Assembly (NCBI GenBank): GCA_017940185.1
Contig: JAGAZE010000038.1
Coordinates: 1-64,000 of the forward strand
Source: Bacteroidaceae bacterium
GTDB lineage: Bacteria; Bacteroidota; Bacteroidia; Bacteroidales; Bacteroidaceae
Length of the DNA stretch: 64,000 nt
Direction of reading: 5' to 3'
In this document: positions 17,066 through 26,908 of the stretch, piece by piece
How positions within the stretch are numbered: position 1 is the stretch's first letter
Layout: each line of letters begins with the position of its first letter
Program-made: the position numbers and the translations under genes
Notes under the pieces: model-generated
Told to the model about the DNA's origin: nothing
Database searches by the model: none
Seen by the model: only the letters and a program-made list of their open reading frames with translations

Positions 17066-19324
17066 ATGAAAAAGATTTACACCCAACTATTGCTGCTTGC
17101 ATTCCTGTGCATAGGCAGCAGTACTGTGAAGGCTCAGGCAATCACAGTCGACAATCTTACCTACACCATTGATGCCAATGGCAAGGCCTTGCTCAGCGGT
17201 GTGGCCGATGCCACACTGACAGAGCTCAATGTGCCCGCCACCATCACATACAACGATGGCACAGAAGACAAGACCGCCAAAGTGGGCGGTGTGGCAGCCG
17301 AGGCCTTTAAGAACAACACCACACTGCAGAAGGTGACATTTGCAGCGACAGATGCGGCCGATTACCTGTATTTCTATGCCAGCTGCTTCGAAGGATGCGC
17401 CAACCTGACCGCTATCGTACTAGGTTCCAACACCCAAAGAAAGGTGTTCTACAGCCGCGCTTTCAAGAATTGCACCAGTCTTACCCAGATAGGAGCCACG
17501 GCAAACAGAGTGCAGCTTGGCAGCAACCTTGCCAATCAAGAGGAAGTGTTCATGGGATGCACGTCGATAACCTACCTTTCCTATCACTTCGCTTCCACCG
17601 ATATCGGGGTGCGTTGGTTCAAGAACTGTACCAGTCTCGTCACGATAAACCTTGCCAATGCGCGCAACATCGGCGAGAGTGCTTTCGAAGGATGTACTGC
17701 CATCACAACGCTCAACCTTCTGACCTATGCATCGACGACAGTAACCCTCACCTTCGGCAAGAATGCCTTCAAAGGCTGCACAGGCATGACAGCCGCACAG
17801 CTTTGCCAAGATAAACGACCTTTGACAGCCATTCCAGTAGGAATGTTCTCGGGATGCACGAAGCTACAATACATGATGAACTATGCCTACAACGGTACCA
17901 ACTATACCGCCACCGGCACGCTGCCAGGCATCACATCGATAGGCGACAGCGCATTCTACAACTGCCAGAGCTTCCGTCGCACAGTGATATCCCAATCGGA
18001 AGAACCCGAAAATCTGCTCGACCTGCCAGAGGTGACAACGATAGGTGCCTACGCTTTCTACGGATGCTACCAGGTCACAAGAGTAAATCTGCCCGTAGCC
18101 ACCACACTCGGCAACTTTGCCTTCAAGTGCAACTTCTCAAATGTGCTGTCGGGCATCAAAACCGTTTCGGGCGGGACGCAGCTCACATCATTAGGTCAGT
18201 ACACCTTCGACAATTGCCAGAACCTGAAGACAATAGGCGACACCGAAGGGCTCGTATACCTGCCCAAGGTGACGACACTCTCCTATGGCGTATTCCGCAA
18301 CTGTAAGGCCATCGAAGCCATCAAGATGAACCAGGAAGGCAACTACTACAGCAACTACTACAGTCAGGCCTTGTACGGATGCTCCAGTCTGACGAAGGTG
18401 ACGACGAAATATGTGCGCAAAATATTGGCAAGCGCATTTGAGGGATGCGAACTCTTGGTTGGCGTAGCCAATACCGACGATCCAACATACGTTGACCTCA
18501 CCTATTGTGAAGAAGTAAATGAAAATGCTTTCAAGAATTGTGCGCAGCTCAGCTTGTTCACTCTCCCGAATACCGCACCCTCCCTCGGCGATGACGCTTT
18601 TGCCAATGTGAAGGAGACAGCCATCTTCAGATACAACTACAGTGATAGCTATAAGAAAGCCGGCACCTATGCAGGCGATGCCAATTGGAAACAAATCTTT
18701 GACGGCACCAGAAGCGCTTACGACCTTGAGGTGGCTGTCAACAAGACCAATCTATACGGCACCGTGTCGTGCGCCTATCCGCTTCACTTTAAGTATACCT
18801 CTGCTGCCAACCTTTATAAGGTGAGCACCACTACCGACGCATCGGCAACGCTGGAACCCGTAAGCTCACGTAAGTTGCCCGCCAACACTGGCGCCGTGCT
18901 CGAGATGGGAGCAAATGGTGAGAGCAGCACCTATTCCTACACGCTGGTGAAAGTGCTCTTCGACAACACTGAGAGTGCCGACGATTTTGCAGGCAATCTG
19001 CTCGTGGCCAATGTGGACGAGAATACCAACTTCGTCGGCAACGAAGGCAACACCTGGAACCTGATAATGAACGATGGCAAGTTTGTGAAAGCCAACAGCG
19101 GCACCCTGGCAGCCGGTCTGGCCTATCTGCCACACACCTTCACCAATGGCAGCGAAGGAAAGGAACTCAGCATAGCCATAGGCGGAGCAACGGGCATCAA
19201 TACGCTCAACAACAATGCCAACACCCATGCAACATGGTACACCCTCAATGGCGTGAAGCTCAACGGCACACCTACTCAGAAGGGTGTGTATATAAACAAT
19301 GGTAAAAAGGTTGTGATTAAGTGA
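17066..19324 (+). CDS. BspA-like leucine-rich repeat secreted protein
   Basis: A 752-residue secreted protein. The signal peptide (LLLLAFLCIGSSTVKA, cleavage near AQA at 23-25) is followed by about a dozen BspA/TpLRR-type repeats (LRR_5) of the form 'IGESAFEGCTAITTLNL', from about 75 to 540. A further beta-rich domain spans about 550-710. The C-terminus (ATWYTLNGVKLNG...KGVYINNGKKVVIK) is the short tail common to secreted Prevotella-type proteins, and may be a type IX secretion or surface-anchoring signal; that is inference, since no secretion genes are in the window. BspA proteins of oral Bacteroidales bind host matrix proteins. Downstream is a small acidic-tailed protein (19454-19657). Confidence 0.88.
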   Translation: MKKIYTQLLLLAFLCIGSSTVKAQAITVDNLTYTIDANGKALLSGVADATLTELNVPATITYNDGTEDKTAKVGGVAAEAFKNNTTLQKVTFAATDAADYLYFYASCFEGCANLTAIVLGSNTQRKVFYSRAFKNCTSLTQIGATANRVQLGSNLANQEEVFMGCTSITYLSYHFASTDIGVRWFKNCTSLVTINLANARNIGESAFEGCTAITTLNLLTYASTTVTLTFGKNAFKGCTGMTAAQLCQDKRPLTAIPVGMFSGCTKLQYMMNYAYNGTNYTATGTLPGITSIGDSAFYNCQSFRRTVISQSEEPENLLDLPEVTTIGAYAFYGCYQVTRVNLPVATTLGNFAFKCNFSNVLSGIKTVSGGTQLTSLGQYTFDNCQNLKTIGDTEGLVYLPKVTTLSYGVFRNCKAIEAIKMNQEGNYYSNYYSQALYGCSSLTKVTTKYVRKILASAFEGCELLVGVANTDDPTYVDLTYCEEVNENAFKNCAQLSLFTLPNTAPSLGDDAFANVKETAIFRYNYSDSYKKAGTYAGDANWKQIFDGTRSAYDLEVAVNKTNLYGTVSCAYPLHFKYTSAANLYKVSTTTDASATLEPVSSRKLPANTGAVLEMGANGESSTYSYTLVKVLFDNTESADDFAGNLLVANVDENTNFVGNEGNTWNLIMNDGKFVKANSGTLAAGLAYLPHTFTNGSEGKELSIAIGGATGINTLNNNANTHATWYTLNGVKLNGTPTQKGVYINNGKKVVIK

Positions 19325-19453
19325 GCAGAACACCAAATCACAATTTGAGTGTTTTCGAGCGTGAACAAACTCGAGCTAAGTTCCAGGTTGTGATTAAGTG
19401 AAAGAAACCGAGTGAAATCTCCCAATCGCCAACATATAAAAACAACGCAATAC

Positions 19454-19657
19454 ATGAAAGACAGCAAAAAAAAGAAGTACATCTTGCCATTCCTGAAGGT
19501 TCTGGCATTGAAGGCAGAGAGTGCTTTTGCATTGTCGATGCCCATTGACCCTGACGATCCACCAGTAGACCCTGGCACGGCAGAAATACCCGATGCACCA
19601 CAATGGAACAAAGAGCATGACCTGTGGGAGGAAGACGAAGTGGAAGACAACGAATAA
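19454..19657 (+). CDS. Small acidic-tailed protein, unknown function
   Basis: A 67-residue protein starting at ATG 19454. It begins with a lysine cluster (KDSKKKK), then a segment YILPFLKVLALKAESAFALS, and ends in a proline- and acid-rich tail (DPDDPPVDPG..., EEDEVEDNE). The pattern Y..P.(L)KV..L..E...A.S recalls the small proteins found after surface-protein genes in Bacteroidales, and the protein at 52156-52518 has a comparable layout (KPYASPEIVI...LMAS, then Asp/Gly-rich). Both are next to BspA-type genes. There is no classical signal peptide. Function unknown. A strong terminator follows 18 bases after the stop. It could alternatively be a non-coding 3' region, but the clean frame and start argue for coding. 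Confidence 0.6.
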   Translation: MKDSKKKKYILPFLKVLALKAESAFALSMPIDPDDPPVDPGTAEIPDAPQWNKEHDLWEEDEVEDNE

Positions 19658-19675
19658 TCTCATAGCACATTACAA

Positions 19676-19714
19676 TGCAGAAGGTTGAGCATCGCGGGTG
19701 CTCAACCTTCTGCA
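19676..19714. terminator. Strong stem-loop after the BspA unit
   Basis: TGCAGAAGGTTGAGCA (19676-19691) is perfectly complementary to TGCTCAACCTTCTGCA (19699-19714), with a seven-base loop. There is no U-tract, but a 16-bp perfect stem between convergent genes is best explained as a terminator. Confidence 0.7.
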
Positions 19715-19850
19715 TGTCTGGTCGTGTGTGCAGGGCTTGTATGCCACTTAGTACCGCTTTTCGCTACTTGCCGGTTGCGCAGGTAGTGCTGCCGTCAGTT
19801 GCAGTGTCCTCGCGCGCGCGTATACAATAAGTGGTGTAGGGTGGGGTAGA

Positions 19851-20630
19851 TTATAGTTTGCCCACGAGTCCTTTCTGCGATGCCTGCACAAAGGCTACGA
19901 TGTGTTGTATCTCCTCACTGTCGGGCACCTGCTCGCGCACCTGCATGATGGCATCGAAGAGCGATGTGCCTCCGTTGTAGATAAGTCGGTAGGCGTTGGC
20001 GATGTGTTTGAGCACGTTATCGGCAATGCCTTGCTGTTGGCCGATAATCCTGTTGACTCCTCCGTAGGTGGCATCAGGACTGATCACCACATAGGGAGGC
20101 ACGTCTTTGGAGAAGGTGGTGCCAGCCTGTATGAACGATGCTGTGCCGACGCGTGTGGCTGCATTCTCTATCACCGAAGAGGAGAAGATGGCGCGGTCTT
20201 CTATCTCGCAGTCGCCGGCAATCTTGGTGCCATAGCCGAATACGCAGTCGTTGCCCACGTGGGTGTCGTGGGAGATGTGTGCGCCTTCCATCAGCACATT
20301 GTTGTTGCCCAGCGAGGTGCGTCCGCCAGTGTGCGTGGCGCGGTTGATCACCACGTTTTCGCGGATGATGTTGTTGTTGCCCAGCACGCATTCCGACTTC
20401 TCACCACGGAAGTTGAAGTCCTGTGGCAGTGCTGCCACCACCGCCCCTTGGTGTATCTTGTTGTTGTTGCCTATGCGGCTGCCATTGAGTATGCTCACAA
20501 AGGGAAAGATGATACAGTTGTCGCCGATGACGACGTCGCCTTCGATGTAAGCGAAGGGGAATATCTTGCAGTTGTTGCCTATTTTTGCGCGAGGGTCAAT
20601 CTCTGAGCGCGGGCTGATGTCGTTTGCCAT
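19851..20630 (-). CDS. lpxA: Acyl-ACP--UDP-N-acetylglucosamine O-acyltransferase LpxA
   Basis: A 259-residue left-handed beta-helix acyltransferase; LpxA begins lipid A synthesis by acylating UDP-GlcNAc. Hexapeptide repeats run from about residue 10 to 185, the segment LMEGAHISHDTHVG carries the expected catalytic histidine, and the C-terminal ~60 residues are helical as in LpxA. Length is close to the E. coli enzyme. It stands apart from the other lipid A genes and lies 114 bases downstream of a TolC-type gene. In Bacteroidales lpxA is usually next to lpxD/lpxC-fabZ, so this might be a second, LpxA-like copy; the window cannot decide that. Confidence 0.85.
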   Translation of the reverse strand: MANDISPRSEIDPRAKIGNNCKIFPFAYIEGDVVIGDNCIIFPFVSILNGSRIGNNNKIHQGAVVAALPQDFNFRGEKSECVLGNNNIIRENVVINRATHTGGRTSLGNNNVLMEGAHISHDTHVGNDCVFGYGTKIAGDCEIEDRAIFSSSVIENAATRVGTASFIQAGTTFSKDVPPYVVISPDATYGGVNRIIGQQQGIADNVLKHIANAYRLIYNGGTSLFDAIMQVREQVPDSEEIQHIVAFVQASQKGLVGKL

Positions 20631-20744
20631 AGTCTTTGTAGGGTGTGCTGATAGTGGATGTGAGTATTTTCAGTCGGAGTGACGGTTGAATGGTAGTGGC
20701 GGCGTGTCGGAGGATGGATGTTTCGCCATTGTCGGATTGTCGCG

Positions 20745-22133
20745 TCATTGTGCGCCACCGCCCAAAGCCTGATAGAGGTTGACCACGGCTTGCATCTTGT
20801 AGAAGTCGTCGGCCACTTTCGACAGTTGCACGTTGAGCAGGCTCTGTTGTGCGGTGATTACTTCCAGATAGCTGCTGCCAGAACTGCGGAAGAGCAGCTT
20901 GGTGTGCTCCACGTTTTTCTGCAGCGTTTCTATCTGTTGTGTTTCAAGTCGGCTTTTCTTGTCGCTGCTGCTGTAGAGCACGAGTGCGTTCGACACTTCG
21001 CTGCCTGCCTTCAGTATGGCATTCTGCCAATTGTTGTAGGCCTGCTGGTATTGTGCTTCGGCTACGCGCAGACCCATGGTGAGTTGTCCCTTCATGAAGA
21101 TGGGTTGCACCAGTGAGCCTACTGCCGAGAGCAGCCATTTGCCTGGGTTGACCACGGCACCGCCAGCGCTATTGGTGAATATGCCCGACGGCGAGATGTT
21201 GAGGCTGGGATAGAAGCGTGAGCGTGCTGTCTGTATGTCGTGGAAGCAGCTGGCAAGTTGCATCTCGGCAGCATGCACGTCGGCTCGGTTGGCAAGCAGC
21301 TGTATGCCGATGCCTGCTGAGTAGGCTGCGGGCAGCTGCTGGTCTTCAAGTCGTCCGCGTGGTATGGCTTGTGCCGGCTGGCCGATAAGCAGCGAGAGGG
21401 CGTTTTCCACTTCGCGTATCTGTCGCTCCATGTCTACCGACTGCGCCTGCACGCTGTAGTAGTTGGCTTCTGCGCTCTGCACGCTGGTGCTGCGGGCACG
21501 TCCCAAGTCCATCTGCGCCTTCATCATCTCCCATGTGTCGTGGGTGAGGCTTGTCATCGACGTGAGCAACTCGCGCTGCTGGTCGAGCATGAGCAGGGTG
21601 TAGTACATGTTGGCGATGTTGCTGATGATGTTGCACTTCACCACCGTCTGGTAGTCCTTTGTGGCGAGCAGTGCCATCTGTGTGGAACGTTTCTGCGAGA
21701 GCAGGTTGCCGAAGAGGTCTACATTCCAGCTGGCACTGATGGGCAGTTGGTAGGTCTTGGTGGCTTTGCCTCCGTCCCACGAGGCGATGGTGCCCTGCGG
21801 CGAGAAGGTGAACTGCGGCAGGAATGCCAACTGCGCCGCCTTCAGCTGTGCCTCCACAATCTGCACGTTGAGGGCAGCGTTGAGCAGGTCGGTGTTGTGT
21901 GTGAGTGCCGTGTCGATGAGTGCTTGCAGCTGCGGGTCGGTAAACACGTGTCGCCAGGGCAGCTTGCCGAAGCTCATGGTGTCGGTCGACAGTAGGGTGT
22001 CGTACATCGACAGCGGGTCGCGTATCAGTCCGTCGGTGTTCACGTCGGGGCGCTCGTAGGGGGCGTAGAGGCTTTTGCAACCTGTGAGCGTCAGCACAAC
22101 AAGGACGAAGAGGGTGAATATGGGTTTCTTCAT
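20745..22133 (-). CDS. TolC-like outer-membrane efflux lipoprotein (NodT family)
   Basis: A 462-residue outer-membrane channel protein of a tripartite efflux pump. A lipobox (LTGC, C19) follows the signal peptide. Two repeated helical halves contain the typical PQFTFSP / YPSLNISPSGIF segments and long coiled coils. The start is 3 bases after the stop of the RND gene, so the pair is co-transcribed with the adaptor as a three-gene pump. Confidence 0.93.
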   Translation of the reverse strand: MKKPIFTLFVLVVLTLTGCKSLYAPYERPDVNTDGLIRDPLSMYDTLLSTDTMSFGKLPWRHVFTDPQLQALIDTALTHNTDLLNAALNVQIVEAQLKAAQLAFLPQFTFSPQGTIASWDGGKATKTYQLPISASWNVDLFGNLLSQKRSTQMALLATKDYQTVVKCNIISNIANMYYTLLMLDQQRELLTSMTSLTHDTWEMMKAQMDLGRARSTSVQSAEANYYSVQAQSVDMERQIREVENALSLLIGQPAQAIPRGRLEDQQLPAAYSAGIGIQLLANRADVHAAEMQLASCFHDIQTARSRFYPSLNISPSGIFTNSAGGAVVNPGKWLLSAVGSLVQPIFMKGQLTMGLRVAEAQYQQAYNNWQNAILKAGSEVSNALVLYSSSDKKSRLETQQIETLQKNVEHTKLLFRSSGSSYLEVITAQQSLLNVQLSKVADDFYKMQAVVNLYQALGGGAQ

Positions 22134-22136
22134 GGC

Positions 22137-25100
22137 TTATTCTTCTACTTTATATTCTTCTATGGAGTGAGCATATTGGTCGAGTTCGGCAGCGAGTTCT
22201 TCGTTGTCTTCCTTCTCAAAGCGCATGGGCTTGTAGCGCTCTTGCAGGCTTTGGAAAATGACGAAGAGCGCAGGAACGAAGAATATCTGGCACAGCGTGC
22301 CCACGAGCATGCCTCCTATGGCTGCGTAGCCGAGGGTGTTGTTGCCGTTGGCACCTACGCCGAAGGGCCACAGCATGGGCAGCAGACCGATAATCATGGC
22401 GAGCGATGTCATGAGGATGGGGCGCAGACGTGCTGCGGCGCCGTTGATGGCTGCCCAAGTGATAGACATACCCGTCTCGCGGCGCTCTACGGCATACTGC
22501 ACAATAAGGATGGCGTTCTTGGCCAGCAGACCGATGAGCATGATGAGCGATATCTGCATGTAGATGTCGTTGTTGTGTCCGGAGAACTTTGTGGCCAAGA
22601 AGGCGCCTGCCAATCCGAAAGGTACTGAGAGCACTACGGCCAGCGGCAGCAGGTAGCTCTCATACTGTGCAGAGAGGATGAGGTAGATGAAGATGAAGCA
22701 CAGTATGAAGATCATGGCCGTTGAGCTGCTCGACTCGCGCTCGCTACGCGTCAGTCCAGAGTATTCGTAAGTATAGCCTTGCGGTAGGTTTTCGGCTGCC
22801 ACCTCTTCCACCGCCTGGATGGCTTCACCGGTGGAGTAGCCTTCAGCGATGTTCACCGTCACATTGATGGAGGTGAAGAGGTTGAAGCGGTTGATGGTGG
22901 CAGGTCCGTAGGTACGCCGTACGGAGCAGAACTCGTTGACGGGTGCCATGCCGTTGGGTGTGCGCAGGAAGATGCTGTTCATGCCTTCGAGGTTTTTGCG
23001 GCTTTCCACATCGCCCTGTATCATCACGCGGTAGAGTTTGCCGTAGGCGTTGAAGTTGGAGGCATAGAGTCCGCCGTAGTAACCTTGCAGGGTGGAGAGC
23101 ACGAGGGCGGGCGAAATGCCGGCTTGCTTACACTTTGCCACATTGACGTCTACCATATACTGCGGGTAGTTGGGGTTGTAGGAAGTCATGGCCATTTGTA
23201 TCTCCGGTCGCTTGTTGAGTTCGGCCAAATAGCCTTGCGTCACTTCGAAGAAGTGGTTGAGCGAACCGCCGGTGCGGTCTTGCATGACGAGCGACACACC
23301 GTTGCTGAGTGAGAATCCTGATACCATAGGCGGAGCGAAGGCCAAGATCTGTGCATCTTTTATCTCTGCCGTCTGCTTGTATATCATGCCCAGCACTGCC
23401 ATGGCGCCTTCAGTGAGTCCGCGCTCTTCGAAGGGTTTGAGCTTAATGATGAAGGTGGCCTGGTCGGAGCCCGCTCCCGCGATGAAGTTGTAGCCCAGCA
23501 GTTGCTCGCGGCTTTGTATGGCGGGGTTGCTTGCCAACATGGCATCGACGCGGTCGACTACCTCTTGTGTGCGTGCCTGGCTGGTGGCTGGTGGCATGGA
23601 GATGGTGCAGAACAATGCGCCGGTGTCTTCGTCGGGCACCAGACCCGTCTTCGTGGCCTTCATGGCCCATGCCAGTGCGCCGATGCCTATCACCACAAAG
23701 AGTCCGATGAGCATCGGACGCCTCACCAGTCGCTCCACGCGTCGGCGGTATTTGCCTTGTATCTTCTCGTAGGCAGTGTTGAAGGATGCGTGGAAGCGGT
23801 CGATGCGCGACATCTTGCGCTCCTTGCCCTCTTCGTCCTTAGGCTTGAGGAAGATGGCACACAATGCCGGCGACAGGGTGAGGGCGTTGAGGGCGGAGAT
23901 GAAGATGGCGATGGCCATGGTGAGACCAAACTCACGGTAGAAGGTGCCGGTGATGCCTCCCATGAACGAAACAGGGATGAACACCGATGCCATCACCAGT
24001 GTTACGGAGATGATGGCGCTTGTTATCTCGCTCATGGCGTCGATGCTCGCCTGCATGGCACTCTTGTAGCCCAGGTCGAGCTTGGCGTGGACGGCCTCCA
24101 CCACGATGATGGCATCATCGACCACGATGGCGATGGCCAAGAGCAACGCCGAGAGGGTGAGCAGGTTGATGGAGAAACCAAAGAGGTTGAGAAAGAAGAA
24201 CGTACCGATGAGCGATACTGGCACCGCTATCATGGGGATGAGCGTGGAGCGGAAGTCTTGCAAGAAGATGTACACCACGAGGAACACCAGCAAAAGGGTG
24301 ATGATGAGTGTCTTCACCACTTCGTGGATAGAGGCGTAGAGGTATTCGGTGACGTCGAAGTTGAGCTTATACTCCATTCCAGGCGGGAAGTTCTTGGATT
24401 GCTCTTCCAGTGTCTTTCTCACGTCTTCGGCTATCTGTGTGGCGTTGGATCCTGCCGTCTGCTGCACCATACCCATCACTGAGGGGTGTCCGTTGTCGCG
24501 CATCGACACGCTGTACATCAGTCCGCCAAGTTCTATCTTCGCCACGTCCTTCAGTTTCAGCGTCTGACCAGTCTGGTCTGAGCTGATGATGATGTTGCCA
24601 AACTCCTCTGCCGTCTTCAGTCGGCCAGTGTAGCGCATGGAGTATTCGTATGCCATGTTGCTCTGTTCTCCGAAGGAACCAGGTGCAGCTTCCACATTCT
24701 GCTCTGCCAGGGCGGCAGAGATGTCGGAAGGCATGAGGTTGTATTGCTTCATCACATCGGGCTTGAGCCATATGCGCATGGCATAGGTCTTCATACCCGG
24801 ACTCATCACGTCGCCCACGCCCCTGATACGTTTCAGTGCGGGCACGATGTTGATGTTGGCGTAGTTGGTGAGGAATTCGTCGTCGAAGCGCCCGTCTTCT
24901 GAGGTGAGTGCATACATAATCACCTGCGATGTCTGTCGCTTTGTTACTGTCACGCCCACACGTGTCACCTCGGCGGGGAGCAGTCCTTGCGCTTGCGACA
25001 CACGGTTTTGCACGTTGACGGCGCACATGTCGGCGTTGATGCCTTGGCGGAAGGTGATGGTAATGCTGGCCGAGCCTGAGTTGTCGGCCGACGAGGTCAT

Positions 25101-25334
25101 GTAGTCCATGCCTTCCACACCATTGATGCTTTCTTCGAGCGGAGCCAGCACAGAGTTCATCACGGTCTCGGCGTCGGCACCCTGATAGGTGGTGCGTACA
25201 GATATGGTAGGCGGCGCAATGTCGGGATATTGCTCAATGGGGAGTGAGAATAGTCCGATGATACCCAGTATCACTATCACAACGGAGATGACTGTGGAGA
25301 GCACCGGGCGCTGTATGAAGTTGGTTACGTTCAT
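22137..25334 (-). CDS. RND efflux pump inner-membrane subunit (HAE1/AcrB type)
   Basis: A 1065-residue resistance-nodulation-division transporter exporting hydrophobic or amphiphilic compounds by proton exchange. Visible are the N-terminal NFIQRPVLSTVISVVIVILG helix, twelve transmembrane segments with two large periplasmic loops, and the proton-relay DD in IAIVVDDAIIVVEAVH of TM4. The C-terminus has an acidic cytoplasmic tail. Size matches the family. It follows the adaptor gene by 132 bases and precedes the TolC-type gene by 3. Substrates cannot be inferred. Confidence 0.96.
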   Translation of the reverse strand: MNVTNFIQRPVLSTVISVVIVILGIIGLFSLPIEQYPDIAPPTISVRTTYQGADAETVMNSVLAPLEESINGVEGMDYMTSSADNSGSASITITFRQGINADMCAVNVQNRVSQAQGLLPAEVTRVGVTVTKRQTSQVIMYALTSEDGRFDDEFLTNYANINIVPALKRIRGVGDVMSPGMKTYAMRIWLKPDVMKQYNLMPSDISAALAEQNVEAAPGSFGEQSNMAYEYSMRYTGRLKTAEEFGNIIISSDQTGQTLKLKDVAKIELGGLMYSVSMRDNGHPSVMGMVQQTAGSNATQIAEDVRKTLEEQSKNFPPGMEYKLNFDVTEYLYASIHEVVKTLIITLLLVFLVVYIFLQDFRSTLIPMIAVPVSLIGTFFFLNLFGFSINLLTLSALLLAIAIVVDDAIIVVEAVHAKLDLGYKSAMQASIDAMSEITSAIISVTLVMASVFIPVSFMGGITGTFYREFGLTMAIAIFISALNALTLSPALCAIFLKPKDEEGKERKMSRIDRFHASFNTAYEKIQGKYRRRVERLVRRPMLIGLFVVIGIGALAWAMKATKTGLVPDEDTGALFCTISMPPATSQARTQEVVDRVDAMLASNPAIQSREQLLGYNFIAGAGSDQATFIIKLKPFEERGLTEGAMAVLGMIYKQTAEIKDAQILAFAPPMVSGFSLSNGVSLVMQDRTGGSLNHFFEVTQGYLAELNKRPEIQMAMTSYNPNYPQYMVDVNVAKCKQAGISPALVLSTLQGYYGGLYASNFNAYGKLYRVMIQGDVESRKNLEGMNSIFLRTPNGMAPVNEFCSVRRTYGPATINRFNLFTSINVTVNIAEGYSTGEAIQAVEEVAAENLPQGYTYEYSGLTRSERESSSSTAMIFILCFIFIYLILSAQYESYLLPLAVVLSVPFGLAGAFLATKFSGHNNDIYMQISLIMLIGLLAKNAILIVQYAVERRETGMSITWAAINGAAARLRPILMTSLAMIIGLLPMLWPFGVGANGNNTLGYAAIGGMLVGTLCQIFFVPALFVIFQSLQERYKPMRFEKEDNEELAAELDQYAHSIEEYKVEE

Positions 25335-25466
25335 TTGGGTGGTATTAAAGTTCGGGAACGGGGTGTGGGATAGTTCGGCGATGGGGAAGAGGGTAGAGTG
25401 GCTGCAATGGTGAGATAGCGTCGCAACGCCCCACTCTCTTTGCCGCTCTTTACTTTTACCTCTTCA

Positions 25467-26699
25467 TTATTTGAAGATTTCTTTTAGCTTCTTTGCGTTG
25501 TCTTGGTTTTTGCCAAGCTGTTCGGCTTCGTCCATCTTCTTCTTATATTGTTCGGGTGTGATGGGCTTTATCTCCATGCCGTCTTGCAGCTTGGTGATGC
25601 CGTTGGTCACATATCTGTCGCCCATGCGCAGTCCGGAGGTGATGACAAAGTTCTTGCCGTCATCGTGCGGCTGCACCGTCACTTCTGTGTACTTCACCTT
25701 GTTGTCTTTGCCCACCACATACATGAAGTGCTTGTCTTGCACTTCTGTGACGCACTGCTGCGGCACGATAATGGCATTGGTGCTCACGCGCGGGATGATG
25801 ATGGTGCCCGTGGAGCCGCTCTTCAACAGGTGTTGCGGGTTTTGGAAGTGGGCTATCATCTGCACCGTTCCTGTTGCGGCATCTACCACACCGCTGGCTT
25901 TTGTCACGGTGCCGCTCTGGTTGAAGATGCTGCCGTCGGCCAGGCGCAGCTGCACGGGAGGAATGGCATCAAGGGCATTGTTCATGCTTCCCGAGGCCTT
26001 GGTCATCTCCAGCAGGTCTTTCTCCGTCATGGAGAAGTAGGCATCGATGCCATTGATGTTCGATACGGTGGTAAGCGGTTCAACGCTCTGTCCGCTCACC
26101 AGTGCGCCCACCTTGAAGGGCAGCTTGCCTACCACACCGTTGGTGGGGCTCTTCACGTAGCAGAAGCTGAGTGTCTCCTGTGCTGCGGAGACGGAGGCCT
26201 GTGCCTGTCCCTGTGAGGCTTGTGCCTGATTGAGCTGTGCTTTGGCACTCTCGTAGTTGTTGCGTGCCGTCTGGAGTTCGTAGGCGCCGATGACACCTTG
26301 GTTGTAGAGCTGCTGACTGTTGTCGTAGGTGAGCTTGGCGGTATTCACCTGTGCGCGGGCCGTGTTGATGGCAGCCTGTGCCTGTCGCACGCCAGCCTGT
26401 GCCTGCCGCACCTGTGCCTGATATGTGCCGTTGTCGATGACGAAGAGCAGTTGCCCGGCACCGACGCTCTGTCCTTCCTGCACGCAGATGCGTGTGATGA
26501 GTCCGGCAATCTTCGGCCGTATCTCCACGTCTTGCTGTCCCTTGATGGTGGCGGGATAGGTGGACTGCATCTCAGCACTGGAGGGCTGTACGGTGACTAC
26601 AGGAAATTCGTTGTCGCCAAACTGCATGTTGCCTCTTCCTCCGCAAGCGGTGAGCAGTGTTGCCAGTGCGGCATAGAATGTGGTTCTCAATGCTTTCAT
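25467..26699 (-). CDS. RND efflux periplasmic adaptor (membrane fusion protein)
   Basis: A 410-residue adaptor subunit. The signal peptide ends in a lipobox LTAC, so it is probably anchored by lipid. Then come the lipoyl-like half-motif (EIRPKIAGLITRICVQEGQSV), an Ala/Gln-rich coiled-coil hairpin (about 85-165), the second lipoyl half, and a beta-barrel domain. I start at the ATG at 26697-26699, since the 25 upstream residues lack the hydrophobic signal and overlap the promoter. First gene of the adaptor-RND-TolC operon. A 22-bp repeat array lies just upstream. Confidence 0.94.
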   Translation of the reverse strand: MKALRTTFYAALATLLTACGGRGNMQFGDNEFPVVTVQPSSAEMQSTYPATIKGQQDVEIRPKIAGLITRICVQEGQSVGAGQLLFVIDNGTYQAQVRQAQAGVRQAQAAINTARAQVNTAKLTYDNSQQLYNQGVIGAYELQTARNNYESAKAQLNQAQASQGQAQASVSAAQETLSFCYVKSPTNGVVGKLPFKVGALVSGQSVEPLTTVSNINGIDAYFSMTEKDLLEMTKASGSMNNALDAIPPVQLRLADGSIFNQSGTVTKASGVVDAATGTVQMIAHFQNPQHLLKSGSTGTIIIPRVSTNAIIVPQQCVTEVQDKHFMYVVGKDNKVKYTEVTVQPHDDGKNFVITSGLRMGDRYVTNGITKLQDGMEIKPITPEQYKKKMDEAEQLGKNQDNAKKLKEIFK

Positions 26700-26771
26700 T
26701 TTTCTATTTCTTTTGTGTGTCGTTTTCTTATCAATGTGCGCTGTTGTTTTGTCGTTCGCGCTTTCAGCGCG

Positions 26772-26779
26772 CAAAGGTA
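26772..26779 (-). promoter_or_regulatory. -7 box for the efflux operon
   Basis: The minus strand reads TACCTTTG, 72 bases before the adaptor ATG. No well-placed -33 TTG is visible, so activation by a regulator is possible. Confidence 0.55.
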
Positions 26780-26908
26780 GTGATAATTAGAAGAAAACGA
26801 CAGAAAACCCGCTGCTTTTAATATATATTAAGAAAAACGCCTGTGCCGCCCCGCGCAAAACCTGCTGAAGCGCTGCGGTTGGATAGTGAGATAACTGTAG
26901 TTTTACAG

